This document shows, piece by piece, positions 24,642 to 34,166 of a stretch of 64,000 nucleotides of DNA. A program made the position numbers and the translations under genes. The notes under the pieces are model-generated. The model did no database searches and was not told the DNA's origin. It worked only from the letters and a program-made list of their open reading frames with translations. Within the stretch, counting starts at the first letter, position 1, and each line of letters starts with the position of its first letter. Location of the stretch: positions 1-64,000 of the forward strand of contig JAGBEH010000003.1 of assembly GCA_017937125.1 (NCBI GenBank), in the 5' to 3' direction. This stretch comes from Alistipes sp. (lineage in GTDB: Bacteria; Bacteroidota; Bacteroidia; Bacteroidales; Rikenellaceae).

Positions 24642-26927
24642 TTATTTTTTGCTGTTGTTTATTATGTTCACGCACTCGTCGAGCGTAATCGTCTCGGGCT
24701 TGACGCCTTTTGGCAGACGGTAGTTCTTGCCCTTGCTTGCGATGTAAGGGCCGTACTTCCCGTTTTTGATTACGATGTCGGGGTTCTCCGCGAACGTTCG
24801 CAGCGGGGTGTTTGCCGCCGCGATCTGTGCCTTGTGCGTTTCGAGCAGCTCGACCGCGCGGTCGTATGTGATGCCGTACGGGTCGTCCTGCTTGGCGAGC
24901 GATGCGAACACCTTGCCGTGACGTACGTATGCGCCGTACCGTCCTATGCCGACCACCAAATCCTCGTCGCCGTACTTTCCCAAATTGCGGGGCAGTGCGA
25001 ACAGCTCCAATGCCTCTTCGAGTGTCAGAGCCTCGATAAGCTGCCCTTTCTTGAGGGATGCGAAGCGCGGTTTTTCGCCCTCGGCCCCTTCGATTTCGAC
25101 CATCGGGCCGTAGCGGCCGATGCGCGCCTTGACCGTGTGCCCCGTTGCGGGGTCGGTGCCGAGTATGCGTGTCTGGCTCGTCTTGTCGGCCTGCGTGCCT
25201 ATGGCGTGTTCGACCATCTCGTGGAACGGAACGTAGAAATCGCCTATCATCTTGTTCCACGTGATGTCGCCGTCGGCTATGCGGTCGAACTCCTTCTCGA
25301 CGTCGGCCGTGAAATTATACTCCAGAATCGGCGCGAACTGCGCTTCGAGATAGTCGTTTACAATCATTCCCACATCCGTCGGCGCCAGTCGGTTCTTTTC
25401 GGCTCCGTAATTTTCGGAGAGAACTTTCTGGGTTATCTTGTTACCTGCGAGCGTCAATTGCGTATAGTTGCGTTTGCGCGGCTCCTTGCTCTGCTTCTCG
25501 ACATATCCGCGGTTGATGATGGTCGTAATCGTGGGGGCGTATGTCGATGGGCGGCCGATCCCCAACTCTTCGAGACGTTTTACGAGCAGCGCTTCGTTGT
25601 AACGCATCGGCGGAGTCGAGAAACGCTCCGTGGCCGTGATGCTGCGGGGTGAGACGATGTCTCCTGCCGTAAGTTTCGGCAGCATACCGCTCTGCTCGCC
25701 CTGCTCCTCCTCGGTCGATTCGGAGTAGAGACGCAGGAATCCGTCGAAACGAACGACCTCGCCCGTTGCGACGAAACGGGCGTCGTTGCCCGAGCAGGAG
25801 ATGTCCGCCGTCGTGCGGTCGATGTCGGCCGCGACCATTTGCGAAGCTACCGTGCGTTTCCATATCAGTTCGTAGAGCTTCTTCTCGGCGGCCGTGCCCT
25901 CTATCGTGCGCCGCTCGATATACGAGGGGCGTATGGCCTCGTGCGCCTCCTGTGCCCCCTTGCTGCGGGTGGTGTAGTTGTGCGCATTGGAGTATTTCTC
26001 GCCGAAGAGCGAGGTTATCTCCTCCTTGCACTGCGAGATGGCTAACTTCGACAGGTTCACCGAGTCGGTACGCATATATGTTATGAGACCCTGTTCGTAG
26101 AGATGCTGGGCTACGGACATAGTTTGCGACACGGACATTCCGAACTTGCGTGCCGCCTCCTGCTGCAACGTCGATGTGGTGAACGGCGGTGCGGGGTAGC
26201 GTTTGGTAGGTTTCTCCTCGCAGATCTCGACGCGGAATTGCGCGCCCTTGCAGCTGTCGAGGAACGCTTCGGCCTCCTGTTCGGCAGCGAACTTGCGCGA
26301 TACTTCGGCCTTGAATGCCGTGCCGTCGGCAGTGAGGAACTGCGCCGCGATGCGGAACGAAGGGGTGGATTTGAAAGCGATGATTTCGCGTTCGCGCTCG
26401 ACTATGAGACGCACGGCGACGCTTTGCACGCGTCCTGCCGAGAGGGCGGGGCGTACCTTTTTCCAAAGGACGGGCGAAAGTTCGAAACCTACGAGTCTGT
26501 CCAAAACGCGGCGCGCCTGCTGGGCATTCACGAGGTTCATATCCACCGTACGCGGGTTTTTGATAGCGTCGAGTATGGCGTTCTTCGTGATTTCGTGGAA
26601 GACTATTCGCTTGGTTCTGTCTACTGGCAGTCCGAGCACTTCGGCCAGATGCCACGCTATGGCCTCTCCTTCGCGGTCTTCATCGGATGCGAGCCACACG
26701 GTTTTGGCCGCTTTCGAGAGTTTTGCGAGTTCATCCACGACTTTGCGCTTGTCCGCCGGAATCTCATAGACGGGCTCGTATCCGTTTTCGAGATTTATGC
26801 CCAAATCCTTTTTCGACAGGTCGCGTATGTGTCCGAAGCTCGATTTGACCATATAGTCTTTACCCAGAAATTTTTCTATGGTTTTGGCCTTTGCCGGGGA
26901 CTCTACAATTACTAAATTTTCCTGCAT
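24642..26927 (-). CDS. topA: DNA topoisomerase I
   Basis: The 761-residue type IA topoisomerase relaxes negative supercoils. The Toprim domain starts with NLVIVESPAKAKTIEKFLG, includes the acidic DEDREGEA motif, and the catalytic Tyr lies in GLITYMRTDS. The C-terminus lacks the Cys4 zinc fingers of the E. coli enzyme; instead it has three copies of a short repeat ending in IGRYGPMVEI, IGRYGAYVRH and NGKYGPYIAS. That layout is usual in Bacteroidota. A perfect 11-bp hairpin lies just upstream (26951-26979), between this gene and the DUF4270 gene. Confidence 0.96.
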   Translation of the reverse strand: MQENLVIVESPAKAKTIEKFLGKDYMVKSSFGHIRDLSKKDLGINLENGYEPVYEIPADKRKVVDELAKLSKAAKTVWLASDEDREGEAIAWHLAEVLGLPVDRTKRIVFHEITKNAILDAIKNPRTVDMNLVNAQQARRVLDRLVGFELSPVLWKKVRPALSAGRVQSVAVRLIVEREREIIAFKSTPSFRIAAQFLTADGTAFKAEVSRKFAAEQEAEAFLDSCKGAQFRVEICEEKPTKRYPAPPFTTSTLQQEAARKFGMSVSQTMSVAQHLYEQGLITYMRTDSVNLSKLAISQCKEEITSLFGEKYSNAHNYTTRSKGAQEAHEAIRPSYIERRTIEGTAAEKKLYELIWKRTVASQMVAADIDRTTADISCSGNDARFVATGEVVRFDGFLRLYSESTEEEQGEQSGMLPKLTAGDIVSPRSITATERFSTPPMRYNEALLVKRLEELGIGRPSTYAPTITTIINRGYVEKQSKEPRKRNYTQLTLAGNKITQKVLSENYGAEKNRLAPTDVGMIVNDYLEAQFAPILEYNFTADVEKEFDRIADGDITWNKMIGDFYVPFHEMVEHAIGTQADKTSQTRILGTDPATGHTVKARIGRYGPMVEIEGAEGEKPRFASLKKGQLIEALTLEEALELFALPRNLGKYGDEDLVVGIGRYGAYVRHGKVFASLAKQDDPYGITYDRAVELLETHKAQIAAANTPLRTFAENPDIVIKNGKYGPYIASKGKNYRLPKGVKPETITLDECVNIINNSKK

Positions 26928-26950
26928 TGTTTACGTTATGTTTCGAACGA

Positions 26951-26979
26951 CGAAACCTAAGCGTGCGACTTAGGTTTCG
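26951..26979 (-). terminator. Hairpin between the DUF4270 gene and topA
   Basis: CGAAACCTAAG (26951-26961) and CTTAGGTTTCG (26969-26979) pair perfectly around a 7-nt loop. No T run follows on the minus strand, so it may be an RNA-processing or weak termination signal. Confidence 0.5.
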
Positions 26980-27002
26980 AGGGTTTTCATATTTCCGGTG
27001 TG

Positions 27003-28748
27003 TTATTTTATCATCGTATACGTGAGTTCGATTTTCATCGAAGCCGCATTGGCCGCATCTTCCATACCCTGTACCTTCGAGCGGTCGAACGTATAGAGAT
27101 TGTACGCTTCGGGTGCGAGATAGAGCGTTCGTGCGGTGTACTTTTCGTCGGCGGAGTCGAACGTGAATCTGTAATTCCCGTCACCCGCATTTTCGGCTTT
27201 GCCGTTGTTCACGAGCCAGTCGATGTAGTTCTTGAGGCGCTGCATATAGCTCGAAATGTCCATTACGTAGCAGCACCAGCTGCGGTTTATGTTGCCGCCG
27301 TATGCCAACGTGGTGCTGTACTGCGTCTCGTAGAGATAGTTGTAGTCGGCGATAGGTATCAGCGAGCCGTAATCCGTATACAGTCCCAGCCGCTTTACGG
27401 ATGCGTCGAGCAGCGGCGTCATAACCGACGGGTCGAGCAATGTCCAGTCGTAATCGGCCTTTTCGAGATAGACATAGAGCCGCGCCTGATTTATGGAGGC
27501 ATAGCGGAATTCGTCTTCGATACTTATCTCGTGCAATTCGTTCAGGAAGTCGTCCGTAAAGTGGATTTCCGTCACGGGACCGCCCATTCCGGCGATATAT
27601 CCCGTGGCAGACCGTGTGTGCGACTGCCGGTTCTCCTCCTGCGTCTTGTCCTTGTCGTCGGTCATCGATGCCGATGCCAGAACGCTCGAACCCGAGAAGT
27701 CGTGCTCGACGGAGTTTATGGAGGTGTTGCCGACCTTCGTCGCATACTGGTCGTAGAAATGGTACTGCATCGAAACCGTATCCTTGATGAGCATAGGCTC
27801 GTCGGGATTGCGGTTACGCCCCAGAAGATAAAGGCCCGACGATGACAGGTCGGTTGCGTACACGGCACCCTCCTTGTCATTCGGCAGGTTTTCTACAGGC
27901 TTGATATACAGTCCTTTGAATTTCTCTATCCACTTTTCGTCATCCTTGTATATCTCCGTGTCGTCGGCATATCCGTCCCAGTCGGCCGAATTGTCTTCGA
28001 CGAGCATAAGCCGCTTGACGAAATCCCATGTGGCCCCTGCGGCCGACAGATCGGCAGGCTTCATCGTTACGGCCGTCGAGGTCGTGTATATGCCGTTCGC
28101 CTGATCGGGAAAATCGAATGTGAACAGCAGTTTCGACGGGTCGTAGAGTTTCGACATATCGTGGTTGATATATGCGACTTTCGTTTCGTCGCTGCTGCTT
28201 CCGCCGCCCGTTTCGCCGTCGTCCGTGTCTTCGGACATAGTATCCTCCAATGCCGTGAGTACCTCATACACTTCGTAGTGCTGTACATACGTCGTGTCGC
28301 CCGCGAATGCGGAAACGGATATGAGCAGCTGCATAGAGTCGAAAATAGGCATATATCCGAATCCCTCCTTCTCTATCTCCGACATAAACAGAAACTCCGA
28401 AGCGAAGCCTGCGGTACGTTTCCCGAAGATGCCGTCGGGGTCGTTCTGAATGCCGATATATCCCGTTTGCAGGTTGGACGAGACGATCGAGTCGGTTCTG
28501 TAGAGCGTGGTTTCGAATATGTTGCGCCCATCGACGGTAATGTATTTTTTCGTCTCGCTGTCGTATTTTATCACCTTGCCGCCTTCGAACTTCTTGTGGC
28601 GCATTTCCATCCGTTGGTTTTCGGGGATGAATTCGAAGCCGAGGGTCGTGTCGCGGTCGGTCGTACACCCCGACAGGACGGCCGAGGACGCAAAGATCGT
28701 CGCACACAATATCTTGACTGTTCGGAACAAGCTGCTATAACTCTTCAT
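27003..28748 (-). CDS. DUF4270 lipoprotein
   Basis: The 581-residue protein has a lipoprotein signal (ASSAVLSGC), so it is exported and lipid-anchored. The TTLGFEFIP segment just after the signal and the overall layout match the Bacteroidota-specific DUF4270 family, whose function is not established. The middle holds an acidic, serine- and glycine-rich stretch near residues 175-190. It overlaps the preceding GT5-like gene by 14 bp. The pairing of these two genes is seen widely in Bacteroidota, which suggests a shared role at the cell surface. Confidence 0.83.
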   Translation of the reverse strand: MKSYSSLFRTVKILCATIFASSAVLSGCTTDRDTTLGFEFIPENQRMEMRHKKFEGGKVIKYDSETKKYITVDGRNIFETTLYRTDSIVSSNLQTGYIGIQNDPDGIFGKRTAGFASEFLFMSEIEKEGFGYMPIFDSMQLLISVSAFAGDTTYVQHYEVYEVLTALEDTMSEDTDDGETGGGSSSDETKVAYINHDMSKLYDPSKLLFTFDFPDQANGIYTTSTAVTMKPADLSAAGATWDFVKRLMLVEDNSADWDGYADDTEIYKDDEKWIEKFKGLYIKPVENLPNDKEGAVYATDLSSSGLYLLGRNRNPDEPMLIKDTVSMQYHFYDQYATKVGNTSINSVEHDFSGSSVLASASMTDDKDKTQEENRQSHTRSATGYIAGMGGPVTEIHFTDDFLNELHEISIEDEFRYASINQARLYVYLEKADYDWTLLDPSVMTPLLDASVKRLGLYTDYGSLIPIADYNYLYETQYSTTLAYGGNINRSWCCYVMDISSYMQRLKNYIDWLVNNGKAENAGDGNYRFTFDSADEKYTARTLYLAPEAYNLYTFDRSKVQGMEDAANAASMKIELTYTMIK

Positions 28749-29541
28749 AAAAACGGTTGTAATTGTCGAAAAATCCCTCTTCGTCGGGCGAGCGGTATTC
28801 GAGCACCGGTTTGCCGCTGTCGCGGGCTATCTGCAATATGCGCCCATCGACATCGGGCGATGCTATCGCTATGCCGTCCGCATAACCGATAACGAAACGA
28901 TAGAGATTTTCGTATGAAGGGTCATCGATAATCGGCAGATTTTTGTCTTTTATCCCCTCGTTCTCGACCTTCTGGCGCAGCCCGCTGTTGAGCGGTGTGT
29001 CGAAACGGTCGTCGTAGAGCGACAGGACTATCTTCACGTTGCGGAATATGGGGTCGTCGTTGAATATCTTTTTCAGGTATATCGGGACGATGGTCGAGAA
29101 CCAGCCGTGGCAGTGTACCACCGTGGGTGTCCAGTGCAGTTTCTTCACCGTTTCCAGTACGCCGCGCGCGAAGAAGACCATTCGTTCGTCGTTGTCGTCG
29201 AACTCCTTGCCGTCGTTGTCGGTCAGTACGGCCTTGCGTGCGAAATAGTCGTCGTTGTCGATGAAGTAGATCTGGATACGGGCCGACGGAATCGACGCCA
29301 CCTTGATTATCAGCTGGTGGTCGTTGTCGTCGATGATCAGGTTCATACCCGAAAGACGTATCACTTCGTGGAGCTGGTTGCGGCGTTCGTTTATGCAGCC
29401 GTAGCGGGGCATAAACGTACGTACTTCGTTTCCGCGCTCCTGCATAGCCTGCGACAGCGAGCGGCACAGCCGTGATTCTTCGCTCTCGGGCAGGTAAGGC
29501 GTGATCTCCTGACACACGTAAAGTATCCTGTTGTTTGCCAT
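28735..29541 (-). CDS. Glycogen/starch synthase catalytic-domain-like protein (N-terminal half only)
   Basis: The 268-residue product resembles only the N-terminal GT5 domain of glycogen synthase: RILYVCQEITPYLPESEES at the start corresponds to the usual KxGGL region but lacks that ADP-glucose-binding motif, and VVHCHGWFSTIVPIYLK matches the conserved H-x-H-x-W segment. The C-terminal nucleotide-sugar-binding half is missing, so glycogen synthase activity is doubtful. Short versions like this next to DUF4270 are typical of the phylum. A -7 box lies about 100 bp upstream. A regulatory or alternative glycosyl role is possible. Confidence 0.75.
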   Translation of the reverse strand: MANNRILYVCQEITPYLPESEESRLCRSLSQAMQERGNEVRTFMPRYGCINERRNQLHEVIRLSGMNLIIDDNDHQLIIKVASIPSARIQIYFIDNDDYFARKAVLTDNDGKEFDDNDERMVFFARGVLETVKKLHWTPTVVHCHGWFSTIVPIYLKKIFNDDPIFRNVKIVLSLYDDRFDTPLNSGLRQKVENEGIKDKNLPIIDDPSYENLYRFVIGYADGIAIASPDVDGRILQIARDSGKPVLEYRSPDEEGFFDNYNRFYEEL

Positions 29542-29641
29542 CGCCGGAAAAGTTTATTGTGAAAGTTAGCGCAAGTTGCGGGCAAAACCAAATTCAGGCT
29601 CTGTTTTGCCTGCCGCCGCGGGCTTTGTACGATTTATTCTA

Positions 29642-29649
29642 CAAATATA
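29642..29649 (-). promoter_or_regulatory. -7 box for the GT5-like/DUF4270 genes
   Basis: On the minus strand TATATTTG lies about 100 bp before the GT5-like start, giving a leader near 95 nt. No clear -33 box is seen. Confidence 0.55.
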
Positions 29650-29667
29650 ATGAATTTTTCTTAAATT

Positions 29668-30717
29668 CTAAAGGATGAGCATCGCATCGCCGTAGGTGCC
29701 GAAGCGATAACCCTCCGCCTTTGCCGTTTTGTAGGCTTCGGTTACCAAGTCGTAACCGCCGAATGCCGCGACCATCATCAGCTGCGTGGAATACGGCAGG
29801 TGGAAGTTGGTCACCATAGCATCCGCCACCGAGAAGTCGTACGGTTGGAAAATGAACTTGTTGGTCCATCCTTCGGCCGCATTTATCATTCCGTTCGTCG
29901 ATACTACGGTTTCGAGCGTCCGCATTACCGTCGTACCTATCGAGACAATCTTATGCCCCTCCCGTTTGGCCGTATTCACGGCGTCGGCGGCCTCTTCGGT
30001 TACGAAGAACTGCTCGGAGTCCATTTTGTGCTTCGACAGGTCCTCGACGTCCACCGTGCGGAAGTTGCCCAGTCCGACGTGCAGAGTGATGAAAGCGCTG
30101 TCCACGCCCTTGATCTCCATACGCTTGAGCAGGTGCTTCGAAAAGTGCATACCTGCCGTGGGGGCAGCTACGGCTCCCTCCTTGGAGGCGAAAATCGTCT
30201 GGTAGCGTTCGGCGTCTATCGGTTCTACCTTCTCGCGCACCCACCGCGGGAGCGGAGTCTCGCCCATACGGTAGAGCGTCTCCTTGAACTCCTCGTAGGG
30301 TCCGTCGTAGAGAAACCGCAGCGTGCGGCCTCGCGAGGTGGTGTTGTCTATCACCTCGGCACCCAGAATGTCGTCCTCGCCGAAATAGAGCTTGTTGCCG
30401 ATGCGTATCTTGCGTGCGGGGTCTACCAGTACGTCCCACAGACGCAGTTCGCGGTTCAGCTCGCGCAGCAGGAATATCTCGATTTCGGCACCCGTCTTCT
30501 CCTTGTTGCCGTACAGACGTGCGGGGAACACTTTGGTGTCGTTGAAGACGAAGAGGTCCTTTTCGTCGAAATAGTCGAGAATCTCCTTGAAGATGCGATG
30601 CTCGATCTTGCCCGTTTTGCGGTCGAGTACCATCAGTCGCGACTCGTCACGGTTCTCGGTCGGATATTTCGCCAGCATTTCGGGCGAAAAATCGTATCCG
30701 TATTGGGATAATTTCAT
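29668..30717 (-). CDS. queA: S-adenosylmethionine:tRNA ribosyltransferase-isomerase
   Basis: QueA moves and rearranges the ribosyl part of S-adenosylmethionine onto 7-aminomethyl-7-deazaguanine in tRNA, forming epoxyqueuosine. The 349-residue length fits. Family segments include [14 protein letters not shown] near the N-terminus, [17 protein letters not shown]-type [11 protein letters not shown] and [13 protein letters not shown] near the end. It lies downstream of truB on the same strand with a 93-bp gap that has an imperfect palindrome CGTTTTTCAAAAACG. It is likely co-transcribed with uppP and truB, an order common in Bacteroidota. Confidence 0.95.
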   Translation of the reverse strand: MKLSQYGYDFSPEMLAKYPTENRDESRLMVLDRKTGKIEHRIFKEILDYFDEKDLFVFNDTKVFPARLYGNKEKTGAEIEIFLLRELNRELRLWDVLVDPARKIRIGNKLYFGEDDILGAEVIDNTTSRGRTLRFLYDGPYEEFKETLYRMGETPLPRWVREKVEPIDAERYQTIFASKEGAVAAPTAGMHFSKHLLKRMEIKGVDSAFITLHVGLGNFRTVDVEDLSKHKMDSEQFFVTEEAADAVNTAKREGHKIVSIGTTVMRTLETVVSTNGMINAAEGWTNKFIFQPYDFSVADAMVTNFHLPYSTQLMMVAAFGGYDLVTEAYKTAKAEGYRFGTYGDAMLIL

Positions 30718-30810
30718 TGTTTATGGTGTTTTAATCTTTATTCCGCAGTACGAAAGGCCGTTTTTGAAAAACGACAATCAGATATTATACGAAAAAACGC
30801 GGTTTTTGTT

Positions 30811-31524
30811 TCAGTCGTTCTCGATTTTTCGTAAAAAATCATCTATCGTCATAGCGTCTTCGACCTTGTATCCGCCGCTGCGGACACGGCGCAGGGATGT
30901 GAGATATGCGCCGCTTCCGAGACTTTCGCCTATTTCGGCGGCTAACGAGCGGATGTATGTGCCCTTGCTGCAACGTACGCGTATGCCTATTTCGGGCAGT
31001 TCGCAGCGTTCGAGCCGCATCTCGTAGATGTTTATCAGAGCTTTGCGCAGTTCTATGTCTTCTCCTGCCCGTGCGAATTCGTAGGCGCGCACCCCTTCGA
31101 TTTTTTTTGCGGAGTAGATCGGCGGCGCCTGCAACCGTTCGCCCGTGAGCGAGGCGAGCGTCTTCTCGACGGCTTCGCGCGTTATGTGGCCGGTGGGGTA
31201 GGTGCGGTCTACGGGGTGTTCCATATCGAAACTCGGCGTCGTGGCGCCCAGCATCAGATCGGCCGTGTATTCCTTCTCCTCGGCCTGTAATCGCTCGACC
31301 GATTTGGTAGCCTTGCCGATGCAGACGATGAGCACTCCCGTCGCCAGCGGGTCGAGCGTGCCTGCATGTCCGACCTTGATTTTGCGGTAGCCTTTGCGGC
31401 GCAGCGCGAATTTTATCTTTCGCACCACGTCCGTCGATGTCCACTCTAACGGTTTGTCTATGACGGCGACATAACCCCCTTCGAAATCCGTATGCGATGT
31501 CGTTGCGGACTCTTCCATAATCAT
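30811..31524 (-). CDS. truB: tRNA pseudouridine-55 synthase
   Basis: The 237-residue enzyme makes pseudouridine 55 in the T-loop of tRNAs. The catalytic Asp lies in [12 protein letters not shown], and [11 protein letters not shown] and [13 protein letters not shown] are further family signatures. The ATG at 31524 overlaps the uppP stop codon as ATGA, which indicates translational coupling and decides the start over the ATGs at 31536 and 31518. The length is at the short end of the family, without a PUA domain, as in many Bacteroidota. Confidence 0.95.
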   Translation of the reverse strand: MIMEESATTSHTDFEGGYVAVIDKPLEWTSTDVVRKIKFALRRKGYRKIKVGHAGTLDPLATGVLIVCIGKATKSVERLQAEEKEYTADLMLGATTPSFDMEHPVDRTYPTGHITREAVEKTLASLTGERLQAPPIYSAKKIEGVRAYEFARAGEDIELRKALINIYEMRLERCELPEIGIRVRCSKGTYIRSLAAEIGESLGSGAYLTSLRRVRSGGYKVEDAMTIDDFLRKIEND

Positions 31525-32381
31525 ATGAAATTGCATATTATCGAGACTATGCCCGCTATGGCGCAATAGATTGCGAACCATATGAGTTTGCCGCGTTTTA
31601 CGATGCCTATCATAAATTTGCAGGCCAGACACCCCGTGACGAATGCCGCCGCAAAACCCGCGGCAACGGGTATCGCGCCTATCGTGTCGAATGAGATTCC
31701 GCCCTTTACGAGTTCGAGGAACATCTCTCCGAGAATCGGGGCCAGCACCATCAGGAACGAGAACTGCGCCACGCTCTCCTTGCGGTTGCCGAGCAGCAGC
31801 CCCGTCGCTATGGTCGAGCCCGAACGCGACAGCCCGGGCATTGCGGCTGCGGCTTGGGCGATTCCTATTATGAATGCGTCGCGGTAGGATATGGTCTCCT
31901 TTGCACGCGGACGGGCGTAGTATGCGAATGCCAACAGCAGGGCGGTCAGGAGCAGCATCGAGCCTACGACGGTCAGAATATACGGCGAGCCGAGCATCGC
32001 GTCGATGCGGTCCTTGCAGGCGAATCCGACGATGCCGACGGGTATCATCGAAATCGCGAGTTTCAGAACGTAAGCCTGTTCGTCGTTCAGCCTTATGCGG
32101 TGTTTCCGGTTTCGGTCGGAGGCGTTCGGCTCTTCGCCCTGCCTGTCGGGGATGCGCCCGAAGGAGAACATACCGCGAAGCAGCCGTACGACTTCGCCCC
32201 GCAGCACCACTATCGTGCTCAACACCGTTGCGGCGTGCAACGTAATGTCGAATGCGAGGTTTTCCTCGATTTCTACGCCTAACAACGCTTTGGCTATTTG
32301 CAGGTGGCCGCTGCTCGATACGGGCAGAAATTCGGTCAGGCCCTGAACGATGCCGAGTATTACGGCTTCGAGTGTTTCCAT
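31521..32381 (-). CDS. uppP: Undecaprenyl-diphosphatase (BacA type)
   Basis: This 286-residue inner-membrane enzyme recycles undecaprenyl diphosphate, the lipid carrier for peptidoglycan, and confers bacitracin tolerance. It has about 8 hydrophobic segments. The two catalytic motifs are seen: [14 protein letters not shown] with its glutamate and serines, and [10 protein letters not shown] with its arginine. A basic, charged loop (about residues 75-100) lies between membrane segments. The ATG at 32381 is chosen over an upstream in-frame ATG. It is the first gene of the uppP-truB-queA run. Confidence 0.94.
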   Translation of the reverse strand: METLEAVILGIVQGLTEFLPVSSSGHLQIAKALLGVEIEENLAFDITLHAATVLSTIVVLRGEVVRLLRGMFSFGRIPDRQGEEPNASDRNRKHRIRLNDEQAYVLKLAISMIPVGIVGFACKDRIDAMLGSPYILTVVGSMLLLTALLLAFAYYARPRAKETISYRDAFIIGIAQAAAAMPGLSRSGSTIATGLLLGNRKESVAQFSFLMVLAPILGEMFLELVKGGISFDTIGAIPVAAGFAAAFVTGCLACKFMIGIVKRGKLIWFAIYCAIAGIVSIICNFI

Positions 32382-32423
32382 ATGTCTTTCGGTTTGCGTG
32401 CCTCGACGGCACGGTTCGGGGTG

Positions 32424-32454
32424 CAAAGATAAGCAATTCGGGAACTTTATACAA
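32424..32454 (-). promoter_or_regulatory. Promoter for uppP-truB-queA
   Basis: On the minus strand TTG (32452-32454), a 20-bp spacer and TATCTTTG (32424-32431) precede the uppP start by about 43 bp. Confidence 0.65.
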
Positions 32455-32605
32455 CTTTATATATTTGCTGGCTTTTCTTTGTCTGTCTTGCCTTTCCGAC
32501 GGTTGCGTTTCGGCGGATTTTCGTATAGGCGTATTTCGGCGTGTGTCGGGGAAAAGAAAAAGAAAAAAAAGAATGCGTTCGTTCGTGCGTTTTGAAAATA
32601 AATGA

Positions 32606-32613
32606 TACCTTTG
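32606..32613 (+). promoter_or_regulatory. -7 box for the Gfo/Idh/MocA gene
   Basis: TACCTTTG matches TAnnTTTG and lies 34 bp before the ATG at 32648. No good -33 element is seen at the proper distance, as would suit a regulated promoter. Confidence 0.5.
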
Positions 32614-32647
32614 CAAAAGTATTAACTCGAAACCTTAAAATATAATT

Positions 32648-34057
32648 ATGGACAGACTTGAATTTTTGAAGCGATTGGGAGTCCTGACCGTCGGGGCTTC
32701 TTTTATCGGTGTGGATGTCGAGGCTGCGACTGCGGAGGCTGCCGCCGACGATGCCGTTGCGGCGAAAGATGTCGAAAAGCTCGATTTCCCGATAAAGCCG
32801 CTCGAAACCGACGTGGACAAACCCGTTACGGTGGTGATTATAGGTGCCGGCAACCGCGGCCGTACGTATGCCAAATATGCCGAGCGGTTCCCCGACGCGC
32901 TTCGGGTTGTCGGATGTGCCGATCTGAATCCCGCACGTCGCGAGGCTATGCGGAAAAAGTTCGATATCCCGTCCGAAAACTGTTTCTCGCACTTTAACGA
33001 GGTGTTCGCACGCGAGAAGATGGCCGATGCCGTAATCATATCTACGCCCGACAACCTCCATTTCGAACCTTGTATGAAGGCTTTGGCCGCAGGTTACGAC
33101 GTGATGCTCGAGAAGCCTGTGGCTCCGACCGAAAAGGAGTGCAAGCAGATTCTGGCGCAGGCGCATAAATACAACCGTATCGTGGGCGTTTGCCACGTGT
33201 TGCGCTATGCCCCCTATTTCATTGCATTGAAGCAGGTGGTAGATTCGGGTGTCATCGGCGATCTGGTAAGCATCCAGCATATGGAACCCATACAGTATGC
33301 GCATATGGCACACTCGTACGTGCGCGGCAACTGGCACAGCTCGAAAGAGACTTCGCCCATCATTCTGGCCAAGTCGTGCCACGACCTCGACATTATCCGT
33401 TGGATCGTGGGCAAACCGTGCGAAACCATCGCGGCCGAGGGCTCGCTGCATCTGTTCAAGCGCGAGAATATGCCCGCGGGTGCGCCCGAGAGATGTACCG
33501 ACGGATGCCCGCACGAGGCGACGTGTCCCTACTCGGCAATAGACATTTACGAGCGCAAGAAGCGCCATACGTATGTATTCGATTTGCCCCGCAAGGATCC
33601 CGCGCTCATCCACGAGAAACTGAAGACGACCGATTACGGCCGCTGCGTATTCCGCTGCGACAACGACCAATGCGACCACTATGTGGCTACGATGCGTTTT
33701 CAGGGCGGCATTACCGCAAGTTTCACTATGGACGCATTCACGCCGTGGGGCGGCCGCCGTACGAGAATTATGGGTACGCGCGGATTTATCGAGGGCGATA
33801 TGAAGAAGTTCGTGGTGACCGATTTCAGAACAGGCAAGCAGAGCGTTTGGGACAAGAAGGTCAGCGAGATTCCCGAATACAAGGATGCGGGACACGGCGG
33901 CGGCGACCTCGGTGTCGTTCGCGATTTCGTCAGCGCCGTGGCGCACAAGGACGAGAGCCTGCTGTCGAGTTCTATCGACGTCTCTATCGAGAGCCACGTT
34001 ATGGGCTTCAAGGCCGAGAAGAGCCGTCTGAGCAACAAGAAGGTCGCAGTGAAATAA
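32648..34057 (+). CDS. Gfo/Idh/MocA-family oxidoreductase, exported
   Basis: The 469-residue protein has an N-terminal segment (MDRLEFLKRLGVLTVGASF) that resembles a degenerate Tat or Sec signal, then a Rossmann fold with GAGNRGRTY (about 66-74), the conserved EKP of the catalytic loop in MLEKPVAPT, and a C-terminal alpha/beta domain. A cysteine-rich insert with CTDGCPHEATCPY (about 280-292) and CVFRCDNDQCDH may bind metal. Members oxidise or hydrolyse sugars through bound NAD. The position beside the glucuronate genes suggests a sugar or sugar-acid substrate, but this is an inference. Confidence 0.85.
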   Translation: MDRLEFLKRLGVLTVGASFIGVDVEAATAEAAADDAVAAKDVEKLDFPIKPLETDVDKPVTVVIIGAGNRGRTYAKYAERFPDALRVVGCADLNPARREAMRKKFDIPSENCFSHFNEVFAREKMADAVIISTPDNLHFEPCMKALAAGYDVMLEKPVAPTEKECKQILAQAHKYNRIVGVCHVLRYAPYFIALKQVVDSGVIGDLVSIQHMEPIQYAHMAHSYVRGNWHSSKETSPIILAKSCHDLDIIRWIVGKPCETIAAEGSLHLFKRENMPAGAPERCTDGCPHEATCPYSAIDIYERKKRHTYVFDLPRKDPALIHEKLKTTDYGRCVFRCDNDQCDHYVATMRFQGGITASFTMDAFTPWGGRRTRIMGTRGFIEGDMKKFVVTDFRTGKQSVWDKKVSEIPEYKDAGHGGGDLGVVRDFVSAVAHKDESLLSSSIDVSIESHVMGFKAEKSRLSNKKVAVK

Positions 34058-34072
34058 TTCGCGCAGTCTCGT

Positions 34073-34115
34073 AACGATACGCTCCGCCACTCGTCGAGTG
34101 GCGGAGCGTATCGTT
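34073..34115 (+). terminator. Bidirectional terminator
   Basis: AACGATACGCTCCGCCACT (34073-34091) pairs perfectly with its complement ending at 34115, with a CGTCG loop, and TTTTCG follows. It separates the convergent Gfo/Idh/MocA and exuT-like genes. Confidence 0.85.
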
Positions 34116-34166
34116 TTCGTACGGTGTGCGGGATGTCGGAGCGCGGGCGCTCTCGGAAAACGGGGA

